A stretch of 64,000 bases of DNA from Alcanivorax sp. (GTDB lineage: Bacteria; Pseudomonadota; Gammaproteobacteria; Pseudomonadales; Alcanivoracaceae), in NCBI GenBank assembly GCA_022449455.1, contig JAKUPL010000008.1, positions 62,001 through 126,000 of the forward strand, given 5' to 3'. The position numbers were made by a program, and so were the translations under genes. Within the stretch, counting starts at the first letter, position 1. Each line of letters starts with the position of its first letter. Of the stretch, positions 1 to 8,622 are shown piece by piece. The notes under the pieces are model-generated. The model did no database searches. It was not told the DNA's origin and saw only the letters and a program-made list of their open reading frames with translations.

Positions 1-2896
1 CCAAGGCCGGCGACTCGATGCCGCGCGCCTGGTCGATCTTCTCGGCCACTTTGAAGGCCGCGTCGAGTTCACTGATGCCGTGCTGTTGCATGAGTTGGTA
101 ACGCTCGGCTTTCTCCTCGGGTTCGGTCTGCGCAAGCGCGAGATAGAGGCTCGGTGGCACGGCCCGAAACAGCACTTCCAGGCTCTTGGAGAGGATGACG
201 CCCTCGGTGAACTTCCCGGCTTCCTTGCGCGCCGAAAGCATCAGCGCCTTCTGCGCAGGCGAGAGTTCGCGGAAGCGGGCGATCTTCTCCACCTCATCGG
301 GTGGCATCGACAGGCAGATCCACCACTCGATCATGTTGAGCATGGGCTCTGCGGCGCGCGGCAGATCGTCGATGTTTTGTGTGGCGAGCCAGAACCAGGC
401 CCCCAGCTTGCGCCACATCTTGGTGATCTTCACCACGTAGGGGGCGAGCAGCGGGTTCTTGGTGATGATGTGCCCTTCGTCGGTGACGTTGATGATCGGG
501 CGGCCCAGGTACTGATCGCGCTCGGCAATGTTGTTCACCGTGCTGATCAGGCTTATGTAGGCAATGGAGAGCTGCGCGTTGTAGCCCTCGCGGGCATAGG
601 TCGCCAGATCGACCAGGGTGATGTCGGCCTCGGGCCACGGCGAACCGTCGCGGTCGAACATTTCACCGTCCGTGCCTTGGCAGAACATGTCCATGGCGTC
701 GGCCATCTCCAGCAGTCGCACACGCCGCATTTCCGGCAGCGTCGGGTCCTGGCTGCGCGTGCGCAGCGCATTGCGCACATCGCGCGTGAGCACGGTGCGC
801 TTCTCGCCATCCTTGCTGTGGCAGTGTTCTGCGGCATCGAGGATGCACTGACGGATCAGCGAGCGGTCGGCCCGCGTCATCCGGGCTTCTTCCTTGTCTT
901 CGCCACCGGTGATCATCAGCCTCGCGGTGATCTCCAATTCGCCCAGTACGTCGCGCTGCTCATCTGCCTCCATGGCCACAGCATCGGGCGGCAGGTCTTC
1001 GTCCAGGGCATCGGCGTCGAGCGTCTGCACGTCGCTGGGCGTCTCGATCAGCCGGCGCGCATCCGCGAACGGCGCCAGGGTAACGACCGAGCCCGGCGCG
1101 AGCTTGACCCGGTTCACGGTCAGGCCCAGGCGCCGGGCAAAGTCGCTGAACAAGCCAAAGCTGTTGCCGGCCTCGACAATGAACAGGCGGGGTCGGTAGA
1201 TCGCCGTGACCTGATTCAAGAGGTTGTTGAGGGTCGCCGACTTGCCCGAACCCGTCGGGCCGAACAGGAACAGGTGGGCGTTCATCTGCCGGTCCAGGCG
1301 GTTGAGCGGGTCGAAGGTGATCGGCCCGCCGCCGCGGTTGAACATCGTGATGCCGGGGTGCCCCGTACCCTGGGCGCGGCCCCACACCGGCGAGAGGTTC
1401 GCCGCGTGCTGGGCGAACATCAGTTGGGTGTACCACTTGCGCCGATCCTGGCCGGGGTTGTAGCAGCACGGCAGCCAGCGCAGGTAGCTGTTGAGCGGTG
1501 CCACCTCGTCGTCCTCGCGCACCGGCTGCAGGCCAGCGTTGAGCATGACGTTCGCCAGATCCAGGCCGCGTCGGTCCAGTTCCGCCTCATCGCGCCCGCG
1601 CAGGTAGAACGCCAGCGTGCCGCGATAGAGCTTGTGCGCGCTGCCGATCAGGGAACGGGCTTCATGCACGTCCTTGAGCGTCTGCTCCGACGCCAGGGTT
1701 TCGCCGACCGCTTTCTTGGCCAGGTGGTTCAAGTCCGCCTCAAGGACATCCTGCGGCGTGGCGACCATCGTCAGGCAAAGGGTGGTGTCCTCGGGCATCT
1801 GGTCGAACAGCGTGTTGATGGCATCGCCTTTGCGTGTCTCGCCGGTCAGGTGCCCTGTGCCCGGCGGCATGCGCAGGCGGTCGGTGATCAGCACGCGGTG
1901 CGGCAGGCCGTCGAAATGCCAGGTGCCCTGCGCCACGTCGGAGCGCGGCTGGCCGAAGAACAGCCGCTGGCTGAAATCCCGCCCGCTCGCCAATTCGATC
2001 TCGCCGTCTTCGCCGGCCTCCGTACTGTCGGGGTAGCGCGCCAGCGCATAGAAGCGCTCCCTGTCTTCGGCCCCAGGCCCAAGCAACGTGGGACGCGGGT
2101 TGAACCAGCGCAGCAGCCAGTCGTGAACATCCGCAGCCACCATGCGCCGGGCCTGAATGCCGGCGTTCGCCAGTCCGCCGCACAGGCGGTCGCAAACGAT
2201 ATTGAGCATCTGCTCGGGCGTCTGCCCGCGGCGGCTGTTTTGCCCTTGGCCGGTCACGCGGCGATAGACCACCATGCGCACACGCCGGGTCTGGCCGCGC
2301 CAGCGCAGCCGTGTGACCACCGTGTCCTCGAACAGACCGCCCGGCTTGGCCACCGCGCGCAGGTGATGGCCGAAGAAGCGCAGGTAGAACTCGGTGAACG
2401 CCGTCTCACGGGCGCGCGGCTGCACATAGTCGCGCAGGGTCTGCATGTACTGGTCGAAACTGGGCTCGTCCTGAGCGTAGAGCTGCAGCACCCAGGGGTT
2501 CTCATCCAGTTCATCGAAACTGTCCTGCAGCGCGTTTTCCAAGGCATCGCGGGCCTGCGCGAGCCAGCCAGGTTCCCGGCCTTCGGTGCCCAGCGGCACC
2601 AGCTCGTAGAACGCCGCCACCGATTGCCCGTCCTCCAGCAACATGGCTTTCGACTGCGCCAGGAACTCCACCCAGGGCAGCAGTTCCACGAACGACGGCG
2701 CGACCTCGTACAGCGCCTGCTCGTCTGCCAGGGTCGCCGGCCTGCGGCCTTGCACCGCCGTGCCGGGTTCCGGGATGCCGACCTGGCGCAGTGCCTCGAC
2801 GTGGCGTTGCCAGCCGTCCGGCTGCTCGTCGTCGTCAGCATCGGATGCGGCCAGCTTCGGCGCGGTCGGCTTCGGTCTGGGGAGTTTCCAGCGCAT
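1..2896 (-). CDS. Conjugative transfer ATPase, VirB4/TraC-like, PFL_4706 family (C-terminus cut by window edge)
   Basis: This gene encodes the large ATPase that powers assembly of the conjugative type IV secretion channel at the inner membrane. The minus-strand reading starts at an ATG at 2896 (MRWKLPRPKPTAPK) and stays open to the window edge, giving at least 965 residues. A Walker A motif, GPTGSGKS, lies near residue 550, followed by the VirB4-type core with an acidic Walker B region (INVTDEGH) near residue 800. The start overlaps the stop of the upstream lipoprotein gene, so translation is probably coupled. It is the last visible gene of the transfer operon. The frame on the opposite strand is also open for 940 codons but has no family resemblance and reflects GC bias. 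Confidence 0.93.
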   Translation of the reverse strand, partial: MRWKLPRPKPTAPKLAASDADDDEQPDGWQRHVEALRQVGIPEPGTAVQGRRPATLADEQALYEVAPSFVELLPWVEFLAQSKAMLLEDGQSVAAFYELVPLGTEGREPGWLAQARDALENALQDSFDELDENPWVLQLYAQDEPSFDQYMQTLRDYVQPRARETAFTEFYLRFFGHHLRAVAKPGGLFEDTVVTRLRWRGQTRRVRMVVYRRVTGQGQNSRRGQTPEQMLNIVCDRLCGGLANAGIQARRMVAADVHDWLLRWFNPRPTLLGPGAEDRERFYALARYPDSTEAGEDGEIELASGRDFSQRLFFGQPRSDVAQGTWHFDGLPHRVLITDRLRMPPGTGHLTGETRKGDAINTLFDQMPEDTTLCLTMVATPQDVLEADLNHLAKKAVGETLASEQTLKDVHEARSLIGSAHKLYRGTLAFYLRGRDEAELDRRGLDLANVMLNAGLQPVREDDEVAPLNSYLRWLPCCYNPGQDRRKWYTQLMFAQHAANLSPVWGRAQGTGHPGITMFNRGGGPITFDPLNRLDRQMNAHLFLFGPTGSGKSATLNNLLNQVTAIYRPRLFIVEAGNSFGLFSDFARRLGLTVNRVKLAPGSVVTLAPFADARRLIETPSDVQTLDADALDEDLPPDAVAMEADEQRDVLGELEITARLMITGGEDKEEARMTRADRSLIRQCILDAAEHCHSKDGEKRTVLTRDVRNALRTRSQDPTLPEMRRVRLLEMADAMDMFCQGTDGEMFDRDGSPWPEADITLVDLATYAREGYNAQLSIAYISLISTVNNIAERDQYLGRPIINVTDEGHIITKNPLLAPYVVKITKMWRKLGAWFWLATQNIDDLPRAAEPMLNMIEWWICLSMPPDEVEKIARFRELSPAQKALMLSARKEAGKFTEGVILSKSLEVLFRAVPPSLYLALAQTEPEEKAERYQLMQQHGISELDAAFKVAEKIDQARGIESPAL

Positions 2897-3345
2897 CAGT
2901 AATCCTCCACGCGCTCGCCTGGCATGGCGTACTGCACGCGCTGGTACAGCGGGAACACGGTCGTATAGCCCGGAATCGGCACTGGGTCGGTGCCCGCCAA
3001 ATGCGGATACACGTACATCACGAGATCGGGGTTGGGCAGGCGCTGGAACTGGCGGTAGACCTCGTTGCGCGCCGTGCGCGTGTAGCGCATCTGCTCGGCA
3101 GGCGCGGCCTGCACGTCCATCTCGGTCAGCGGCCTGCGCAGGCTCTGGCGCGCATCGAGCAACTGCCTGCGCGCTACCTGGCCGGCACCACCGCCGCCGT
3201 CGCCGGCGTTCTGCTGCCAGATGTTCATCATCGTGCTGTCGCCGTGGGTCAGCAGCTTTTCCTTGCTGGTGGCGCAGCCACCGAGCAGCGCGACGGCCAA
3301 GGCCAGCGCCAGGCCCTGAGCCCAGCTATTCAAGTTCGAGGGCAT
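2896..3345 (-). CDS. Conjugative transfer region lipoprotein (TIGR03751 type)
   Basis: This is a predicted outer-membrane lipoprotein of 149 residues, probably the VirB7-like part of the transfer channel. The first 23 residues are a lipoprotein signal peptide ending in the lipobox LLGG with the modified cysteine at residue 24. The ATG at 3345 is chosen because it puts this signal at the N-terminus; the longer open frame upstream overlaps the previous gene. The start lies inside the end of the PFL_4705 gene and the stop overlaps the ATPase start, as expected for a tightly packed operon. Confidence 0.85.
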   Translation of the reverse strand: MPSNLNSWAQGLALALAVALLGGCATSKEKLLTHGDSTMMNIWQQNAGDGGGGAGQVARRQLLDARQSLRRPLTEMDVQAAPAEQMRYTRTARNEVYRQFQRLPNPDLVMYVYPHLAGTDPVPIPGYTTVFPLYQRVQYAMPGERVEDY

Positions 3346-4735
3346 GGCTTTCTCCTGCGCGGTGATCGACCTTGCGGCCTTCGGGATCGAAGTCGATGGC
3401 GAGCGGCTTTTCGAGGTGGACGGCGACCTTGGCACCGGGCTGCACATAAACGGCAGCGAAGGCCTGGCCGTAGAGCTTGTTGACCCAGCTCGACATGTCC
3501 TGGACGCCGCTGGCGAGAATCCGGCCCACGGCTTCCTGGCCGCTGATGCCCACGCTGCCGATGGAGCCGTCGGCGCCGACATAGGATGCCCTGCCACTGT
3601 CGGATTCGATCAGCGAGGCCACGCCAGCCCCAGCCGCCGTGATCAGCGCCTGGGTGCCGAGGTACTGCTGCGCATTGCTGCGCCGCTCGCCGCTGACACA
3701 GGGAATGCCGTGCGGGTCGCTGATCCAGCCCAGGCCGTCGCGTTGTTGGTTGTTCTGCTGGTTGCCCTCACGATCCTCGGGGATGGTGCGGATGGTCCCG
3801 TCATGGAACACGAAGGTGATGCTGCGCACCTGGCCGCGCACGCAGGAGAGCGTCCAGTCGCCCGATGCGGTGCCGGAGAACACGGCCCCGGCCACATCGG
3901 GAATGTCGATGCCGTTCGCGGTCAAATTGTCAGGCCCGACCAAGACCTTGAAGGGGTATGGATCGTTCACCGTGCCGTCGATCGGCACGCGGCCAATCAG
4001 CGCCGTCATCGCCACCGACCCCATCAGCGTCGAGTTGGTCGGCACGGTATAGACGGGCGTCGGGCTCTTGACGCCTGCCGCGCGTGCGCCCGCGTTCGCC
4101 ACGGTTTGCGCTGTGGTTTCCAGCGTGCTCTGTGCGGAACCGAAGCTGGTGGGGAAGCTTATGCCGCCATTCGACCTGCCACGCCCGTCGCTTTGTTTCG
4201 CGTCATCCGGCTCCACCCAGCGCATACCGCCTTCCATGCCGGCCTCGTCGCCGTCACGCAGGCCCAGCCCCACCGGCAAATCGGCATGGCCGCCGCCACG
4301 CCCGCCGATGCTGTCCAGGCGCTGCTGCAGGTCAGCGAGCAGCCCCTCGGTCTGCTGGCGCGCGCTGGCCGCCTGCTGTTGGTCGCGGCGCAGGTTGGAG
4401 CGCTCGGATTCGAGGGCGGAACTGATGCGTTGGTCGATGGCGTTATCGCGCTGGCGCAGTCGCTGGTTCTCCTCACGCTGCGACCTGTTGTCGGACAGCG
4501 CGGTCTGAAGCTCGGTGCGCAACTGCTTCACCTGGGCAACCAGCGTCGCCACGGTGTCGCGCGGGGTGTCACCCTCGATGCCCAGCGCCTTCATTTCTTC
4601 CGGCGTAAGCCTGCCGCCGCCATCCGCGACAGGCGGTGCCGACGCACCGCCACCGGAAAACAGCCGGATGGCGACAAACAGCACCAGCAGGGCCACGGGG
4701 ATCAGCAGCCACTTCAGGAGTCCGTTACTGCGCAT
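3326..4735 (-). CDS. Integrating conjugative element protein, PFL_4705 family (TraB/VirB10-like)
   Basis: This 469-residue protein is the likely VirB10/TraB counterpart that spans the periplasm between the inner-membrane complex and the outer-membrane core. A single N-terminal membrane segment (about residues 8-24, LLKWLLIPVALLVLF) is followed by a coiled-coil stretch rich in Q, R and E (about residues 68-135). A C-terminal globular part contains the typical TVNDPYPFKVLVG and WTLSCVRGQV segments. It overlaps the lipoprotein gene downstream and the PFL_4704 gene upstream by a few codons, so it is part of the same transcript. Confidence 0.9.
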   Translation of the reverse strand: MRSNGLLKWLLIPVALLVLFVAIRLFSGGGASAPPVADGGGRLTPEEMKALGIEGDTPRDTVATLVAQVKQLRTELQTALSDNRSQREENQRLRQRDNAIDQRISSALESERSNLRRDQQQAASARQQTEGLLADLQQRLDSIGGRGGGHADLPVGLGLRDGDEAGMEGGMRWVEPDDAKQSDGRGRSNGGISFPTSFGSAQSTLETTAQTVANAGARAAGVKSPTPVYTVPTNSTLMGSVAMTALIGRVPIDGTVNDPYPFKVLVGPDNLTANGIDIPDVAGAVFSGTASGDWTLSCVRGQVRSITFVFHDGTIRTIPEDREGNQQNNQQRDGLGWISDPHGIPCVSGERRSNAQQYLGTQALITAAGAGVASLIESDSGRASYVGADGSIGSVGISGQEAVGRILASGVQDMSSWVNKLYGQAFAAVYVQPGAKVAVHLEKPLAIDFDPEGRKVDHRAGESHALELE

Positions 4736-5663
4736 GGCGGGCCTCCCTGTCGTCGCTGGCTGCTGCTTTGGGCTGCGGGAGATGCACAGCGGGGTCGAAG
4801 CGATGGATCGCCGGCAGCAGCGATTGCGCGAGGCCGTGCCCGCGCGTCACCAGGTACAGGACGGTGGTGTCCTCGGGGGTTCCGCGCGGGCCAAGCGCCT
4901 CGTGCTGGAAGGTGGCGGTGAGGAAATCCCCTTGCAGCACGCGCGGGTCGAGGCTGATCCAGTCGCTGCTACTGTTGGTCAGGCGCACGGCAGTGACCCA
5001 CTGGTCTTCCAGGCGCCACGAGGCGAGCGCGACCGCGCGTGCCGGCAAGGTCGGCATCAGCGTGCCGAGGTCGAGGTCGCGGCGCAGGTTGACCCGCATG
5101 ACGCCTGGCAAGGCTTCCACGGTGCGCAGCGGTGCGTAGAGGTTCTGCGCAGCAAAACGTGTCAGCACGACGGGGATTGGCGTTTCGCGCCGCGCCGTCC
5201 GGGTGCCCGCCTGCTCCTGAGCGCGTGCATGGGGCGCATCGGCACCGTCAGGCTGATCGCCATAGCGCGCTGTTGAGTTGTTGCCCTCGACGATTCGCAC
5301 CGGTTCCAGCTCGGCTTCGCCGTCCTTGGGCGGCTCCGCCGCAATGTCGAGCAGGATCAGCGCGCCGGTGTCGGCGTCCTGCAATTGCAGCCGAGTGGGC
5401 TCGATCGGCTCGCTGGCGCGCAGGTACACCGCGCCGCCCGCGCTCTGCACGCGCAAGCGCTCACCGACGCCTGCGGGAACGCCCACGCGGACGTTTCGGT
5501 CGATGAACACGATGCGCTCCTGGCCGACCTTCAACGGCACCGCCAGCGGCATGCGCTCCCAACGCAGGATCTCCACCGCCTGGACAGCGGGGGACACGAC
5601 CACTGCGGCGGCCACGGCCAGCAGCCCCAGCAGCGCGAGTACAGGATGCTTCATGGGCTTCAT
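4725..5663 (-). CDS. Integrating conjugative element protein, PFL_4704 family (TraK/VirB9-like)
   Basis: This is a secreted protein of 312 residues. A Sec signal peptide (MKPMKHPVLALLGLLAVAAA) ends near VQAVE at about residue 30. Its place between the PFL_4703 and PFL_4705 genes, and its beta-rich mature part, fit the TraK/VirB9-like outer-membrane core component of F- and G-type secretion systems. A second ATG three codons in could also serve as the start. It overlaps both neighbours by four to eleven bases. The family assignment rests on protein pattern and gene order. Confidence 0.88.
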   Translation of the reverse strand: MKPMKHPVLALLGLLAVAAAVVVSPAVQAVEILRWERMPLAVPLKVGQERIVFIDRNVRVGVPAGVGERLRVQSAGGAVYLRASEPIEPTRLQLQDADTGALILLDIAAEPPKDGEAELEPVRIVEGNNSTARYGDQPDGADAPHARAQEQAGTRTARRETPIPVVLTRFAAQNLYAPLRTVEALPGVMRVNLRRDLDLGTLMPTLPARAVALASWRLEDQWVTAVRLTNSSSDWISLDPRVLQGDFLTATFQHEALGPRGTPEDTTVLYLVTRGHGLAQSLLPAIHRFDPAVHLPQPKAAASDDREARHAQ

Positions 5664-6352
5664 GAGGAATTACCTCCTTGAGGCGCTTGCGGCGTCAGGC
5701 CACCAGGCACCGGGCGCGTCGGCTCCGGTGCGCTGATGCGCTGGGGCGTGCCCTCGTAGCAGTCGATCACCAGGCCGAACGGGTTGCGTGCGGGATCGAC
5801 GTCCACCCGCGCGACCTTTACGGGGTAGCGCACCAGGGCGCGTTTGACCTGCTCGGCGCCGTAGTACTCGTCGGCGCTGATGTCCAACGTCACCACCCAG
5901 TCGCGGTCGGAGATCACACGCACGCGCGCCGTGGGGTTGTCGCCATAGCTGCGACCGGGGATTTCGTAGATGCCGCGCACCCGCTGGCGCAGTTCGCCGG
6001 TGCTGCGGCGGTAGTCGTAGTCCGCCTTGAGGAATGCCTGGCAGGACGGGGTGAGGTACGGCGAGAGCGTATGGAGGTTGCGCGGGTAATCTTCTTCGCC
6101 ATTCGTCGGCCAGCGGTTGAGGGTCTGGAACACGTAGAACGTGAACGCATAGACCGACTCGGGCGGCACTTCCCACCACTTGCGGGTACTGCCGGAGCGT
6201 AGGTCAGGCGGGACGTGGATGGTCAGATCGCGCGGTGCGCTCCACCAGCCGCCGCCCATGACCAGGGCGACGATGACCAGCGCACCCGCGCCGAGGCGCA
6301 GCGTCTTGATGTGCGCCTGCAGGTGGGTGATCTCGTTCTTGAAACGGCTCAT
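5660..6352 (-). CDS. Integrating conjugative element protein, PFL_4703 family (TraE/VirB5-8-like)
   Basis: This 230-residue protein has one N-terminal membrane helix (about residues 20-38, LGAGALVIVALVMGGGWW) and a periplasmic domain, the layout of TraE/VirB8-like proteins that nucleate the conjugation channel. The conserved stretch YAFTFYVFQTLNRWPTNGE lies near residue 70. The ATG at 6352 (MSRFKNEITHLQAHI) is preferred because the longer upstream reading lies in the neighbouring gene. The stop overlaps the start of the PFL_4704 gene by four bases. Confidence 0.88.
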   Translation of the reverse strand: MSRFKNEITHLQAHIKTLRLGAGALVIVALVMGGGWWSAPRDLTIHVPPDLRSGSTRKWWEVPPESVYAFTFYVFQTLNRWPTNGEEDYPRNLHTLSPYLTPSCQAFLKADYDYRRSTGELRQRVRGIYEIPGRSYGDNPTARVRVISDRDWVVTLDISADEYYGAEQVKRALVRYPVKVARVDVDPARNPFGLVIDCYEGTPQRISAPEPTRPVPGGLTPQAPQGGNSS

Positions 6353-6759
6353 CGCGCGCCCCCGTGCATGCCCCTGCGGATGGTCCAGAAGCCGGAGCGC
6401 GAGATCAGCACATGGCCGCCCACCCAACCGGCCATCAGCGGATGGCGCGTGGCAATGCGCCACTGCAACTGCCGGTACAGCCAGGTGTCGGGACGCCCAC
6501 GCTTGAGACGGCGCAGGATGCCGCCGCCGATGAAAACGCCCAGCGCCACGCCCAGGACAACGAAGGTCGGCGCGATGGCAATGGTGCGTAACACCCAGGA
6601 CAGCGGCGCGCCAACCACCAGGCCGGCAGCGCCGGACAGGCCGCAGCAAATCCACAACTCATCGGCAGTGAGGCCGCGCACGACCACCGGGTGCCTGTTG
6701 AGCCGGTGTGGAAGGAACGTGACTGTCCCATCGGCACGGACATGCTGTTGCTCGGACAT
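6349..6759 (-). CDS. Conjugative transfer membrane protein, TIGR03750 family (TraL/VirB3-like)
   Basis: This small inner-membrane protein (136 residues) has two adjacent hydrophobic segments at about residues 38-85 and a short basic C-terminus, the usual arrangement of TraL/VirB3-like proteins that work with the VirB4 ATPase. It overlaps the PFL_4703 gene by four bases and follows the PFL_4702-family gene after 13 bases, so it belongs to the transfer operon. Confidence 0.83.
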   Translation of the reverse strand: MSEQQHVRADGTVTFLPHRLNRHPVVVRGLTADELWICCGLSGAAGLVVGAPLSWVLRTIAIAPTFVVLGVALGVFIGGGILRRLKRGRPDTWLYRQLQWRIATRHPLMAGWVGGHVLISRSGFWTIRRGMHGGAR

Positions 6760-6772
6760 AGCCCGTCCTCGC

Positions 6773-7132
6773 TTACAGGATGCCGGTGGCTTCGGTGAGC
6801 AGCCAGATGCCGATCACGAGCAGGACGGCGCCGATGGCGACCGTGAGACCGAACTGCCCCCAAGTCTTGCGACCGGTGTGGATTTCCGCGTAGGTGCCGT
6901 AGGCGTGGTAGCACACGCCAATGAACATCGACGCCACCACCAGGAGGGCCACGAGCATGATGATGTCGTAGCCGTAGTTCCTGATTGTTTCCATGATGCC
7001 GCTGCCGGCGCCGCGGGTCGGGTTTTCCAGCTGCGGCAGACCTTGCGCAAACGACAGCGCGGGCAGCGCGGCGGCACCCAGGGCGACGGCGGCGCGTTGG
7101 ACAAAACGAGTAGTGAGGATGCGGTTTGGCAT
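6773..7132 (-). CDS. Integrating conjugative element membrane protein, PFL_4702 family
   Basis: This protein of 119 residues has an N-terminal signal-like segment ending near LPALSFAQG (about residue 30) and two membrane helices (about residues 55-77 and 95-113), resembling pilin-like or VirB2-like proteins of conjugation systems. I start at the ATG at 7132 (MPNRILTTRFVQRAA); a TTG two codons upstream would add MT. It sits between the PFL_4701 and TIGR03750 genes, the usual order in this ICE family. A role as pilin precursor is inferred from size and position. Confidence 0.83.
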   Translation of the reverse strand: MPNRILTTRFVQRAAVALGAAALPALSFAQGLPQLENPTRGAGSGIMETIRNYGYDIIMLVALLVVASMFIGVCYHAYGTYAEIHTGRKTWGQFGLTVAIGAVLLVIGIWLLTEATGIL

Positions 7133-7148
7133 GGTCAATCCCTTCAGG

Positions 7149-7382
7149 TCAGGAGAGGAGGAAGAACGTCATGACGAGGTACATCGCGACGAAGCGGATG
7201 CAGACGCCGAGGAACTGGCGTTGGTTGAGGCGGTTCTCGGCCCACCCCACGTAGGCCGTTCGGATGGCCCAGACGCCCCAGGCGAGCAGAACCGCAAACA
7301 CGATGCCGACCAGAACGGTCGCCATCGCGGACGGCGCGATACCGCTGTTGGCTTGAAATGCCGAGACCTGGGCGCCGTTCAT
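7149..7382 (-). CDS. Integrating conjugative element protein, PFL_4701 family
   Basis: This is a short protein of 77 residues with two hydrophobic segments: about residues 19-38 (PSAMATVLVGIVFAVLLAW) and a C-terminal one (FVAMYLVMTFFLL). It resembles the small pilin-like membrane proteins coded in this position of PFGI-1-type transfer operons. The start overlaps the end of the RAQPRD gene by four bases. The exact role in the mating apparatus is not established. Confidence 0.8.
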   Translation of the reverse strand: MNGAQVSAFQANSGIAPSAMATVLVGIVFAVLLAWGVWAIRTAYVGWAENRLNQRQFLGVCIRFVAMYLVMTFFLLS

Positions 7383-7762
7383 GGTCTGCCCTGCGCAGTC
7401 GTCGGCAGCGATGGCGGGGCGGTCCGCTCGGTGCGGTACTCACCAGCCAGTTCGGAGAGGTCGCGTGGCTGGGCGCGCGACGGTGTGAGATGGGCCTGGA
7501 TGCCGGCGCGCACACGCGCCAGATCAGCCAGCAGTCGTGGGTAATCGAAGTGGTAGCGCTCGCCCGGCTGGATGGGTGCGTGTGCAGCGCCATCCGCGAT
7601 GGTGCGCTCCAGCGCGTCGAGCTGGCGTAGCGCGGCAACCAGCTCCTGGCGCTGTGCCGGGGATTCGGCCAAGGCAACCGGGAACTGACCCATCAGCAGG
7701 GCCGTCACGAGAAAAGTGGGCACGCCGCGATGCGCGGCGCGCAGCCAGATCGGAGCCAACAT
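7379..7762 (-). CDS. ICE protein, RAQPRD family
   Basis: This predicted exported protein of 127 residues carries the family signature RAQPRD about twenty residues before its C-terminus. The N-terminal region (about residues 10-33) can act as a signal peptide, ending near VALAES. The mature part is alpha-helical and rich in Q, R and A. The gene is coupled to the PFL_4701 gene and is separated by 98 bp from the next gene upstream. The family is found only in conjugative elements of this kind; its mechanism is unknown. Confidence 0.87.
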   Translation of the reverse strand: MLAPIWLRAAHRGVPTFLVTALLMGQFPVALAESPAQRQELVAALRQLDALERTIADGAAHAPIQPGERYHFDYPRLLADLARVRAGIQAHLTPSRAQPRDLSELAGEYRTERTAPPSLPTTAQGRP

Positions 7763-7860
7763 CGCGCCATTCCTGTGTGATAAGCAATGGCTTGATCGTG
7801 GCGATCAAAGGCGTATCAGGCCGCAAACAATAAGAACCTGCGGATGACCGGATTGATGGC

Positions 7861-8622
7861 CTAGAGGTACTTCTTGAAGCTCCCTGCAGTCAGGCTCACG
7901 GCCAGCCCCAGCAAGCCGGCGCTGGGCAGCAGGATCAGCAGCGGATGCACCGAGATCGGCAGCGCCAGGTACGTGACCCAGGGCAGCACGGCCAGCGGCA
8001 TCAGGCTCGCTTTCGCTCGGTGATAGATAAAGCCGGATTCCCGGCCTGCGCCGAACCGGCGCACATCCCGCCGTACCAAACCGTCGATCAGGCCGACGAA
8101 AGCGGCCGTGAAGATCAGCGGCAGCGTGAGCGCCAGGACCAGCAGGCGCACGAGGAAAGTAAGCGTCGTGAAGGCTGCGGCGATCAGGTAGCTCTCCGTC
8201 CAGACATAGACCTGGCTGATGAAGTAGCGGAAGTTGCGCCCTCCGTCCTGGTTTTTCCCCTGGCTGGGCGCGCGGGCGCGCTCGGCGGTCTGGCTCATGC
8301 GCTCCAGGAGCCCTGATCGCACGAACACCCATTCATAACCCGTGTCCACCAGCTCGTGCGCCGTTCGCCCCGGCTCCTGCACGACCACGCTGCGCGTGAA
8401 ATGCTTGGACAGGTGCCCCAGCTCGTACTGCAACATTTGCTGGGAGTGCTGCCAGCCCTGGTCTTTCCAGAACAGGTGCATGCCGATGCACTCCATCAGG
8501 ATCGAGAACAGCAGCGAGCCGACCAGCACCCCGAGCAGCCGGAGCGGCAAGGTGATGGTGCCGACGATCAAGCCCTGGCGGCGGTTCTGCTCGCGCTGCG
8601 CAGTCGAGGCGGCATCGCTCAT
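7861..8622 (-). CDS. Integrating conjugative element membrane protein, PFL_4697 family
   Basis: This inner-membrane protein of 253 residues has about four hydrophobic segments (roughly residues 18-45, 163-195, 210-230 and 232-248) around a soluble middle part. Its place directly after TraD, with a four-base overlap, and its length fit the PFL_4697 family of ICE transfer regions. It probably works with the coupling protein or the inner-membrane complex; no catalytic motif is visible. Confidence 0.85.
   Translation of the reverse strand: MSDAASTAQREQNRRQGLIVGTITLPLRLLGVLVGSLLFSILMECIGMHLFWKDQGWQHSQQMLQYELGHLSKHFTRSVVVQEPGRTAHELVDTGYEWVFVRSGLLERMSQTAERARAPSQGKNQDGGRNFRYFISQVYVWTESYLIAAAFTTLTFLVRLLVLALTLPLIFTAAFVGLIDGLVRRDVRRFGAGRESGFIYHRAKASLMPLAVLPWVTYLALPISVHPLLILLPSAGLLGLAVSLTAGSFKKYL

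Noticed and set aside
80..2902. A 940-codon open frame on the plus strand opposite the VirB4-type ATPase
   Set aside because: Its composition (rich in H, R, Q, A) and lack of any family resemblance mark it as an antisense shadow; the minus strand gives a clear PFL_4706-type ATPase with Walker A.
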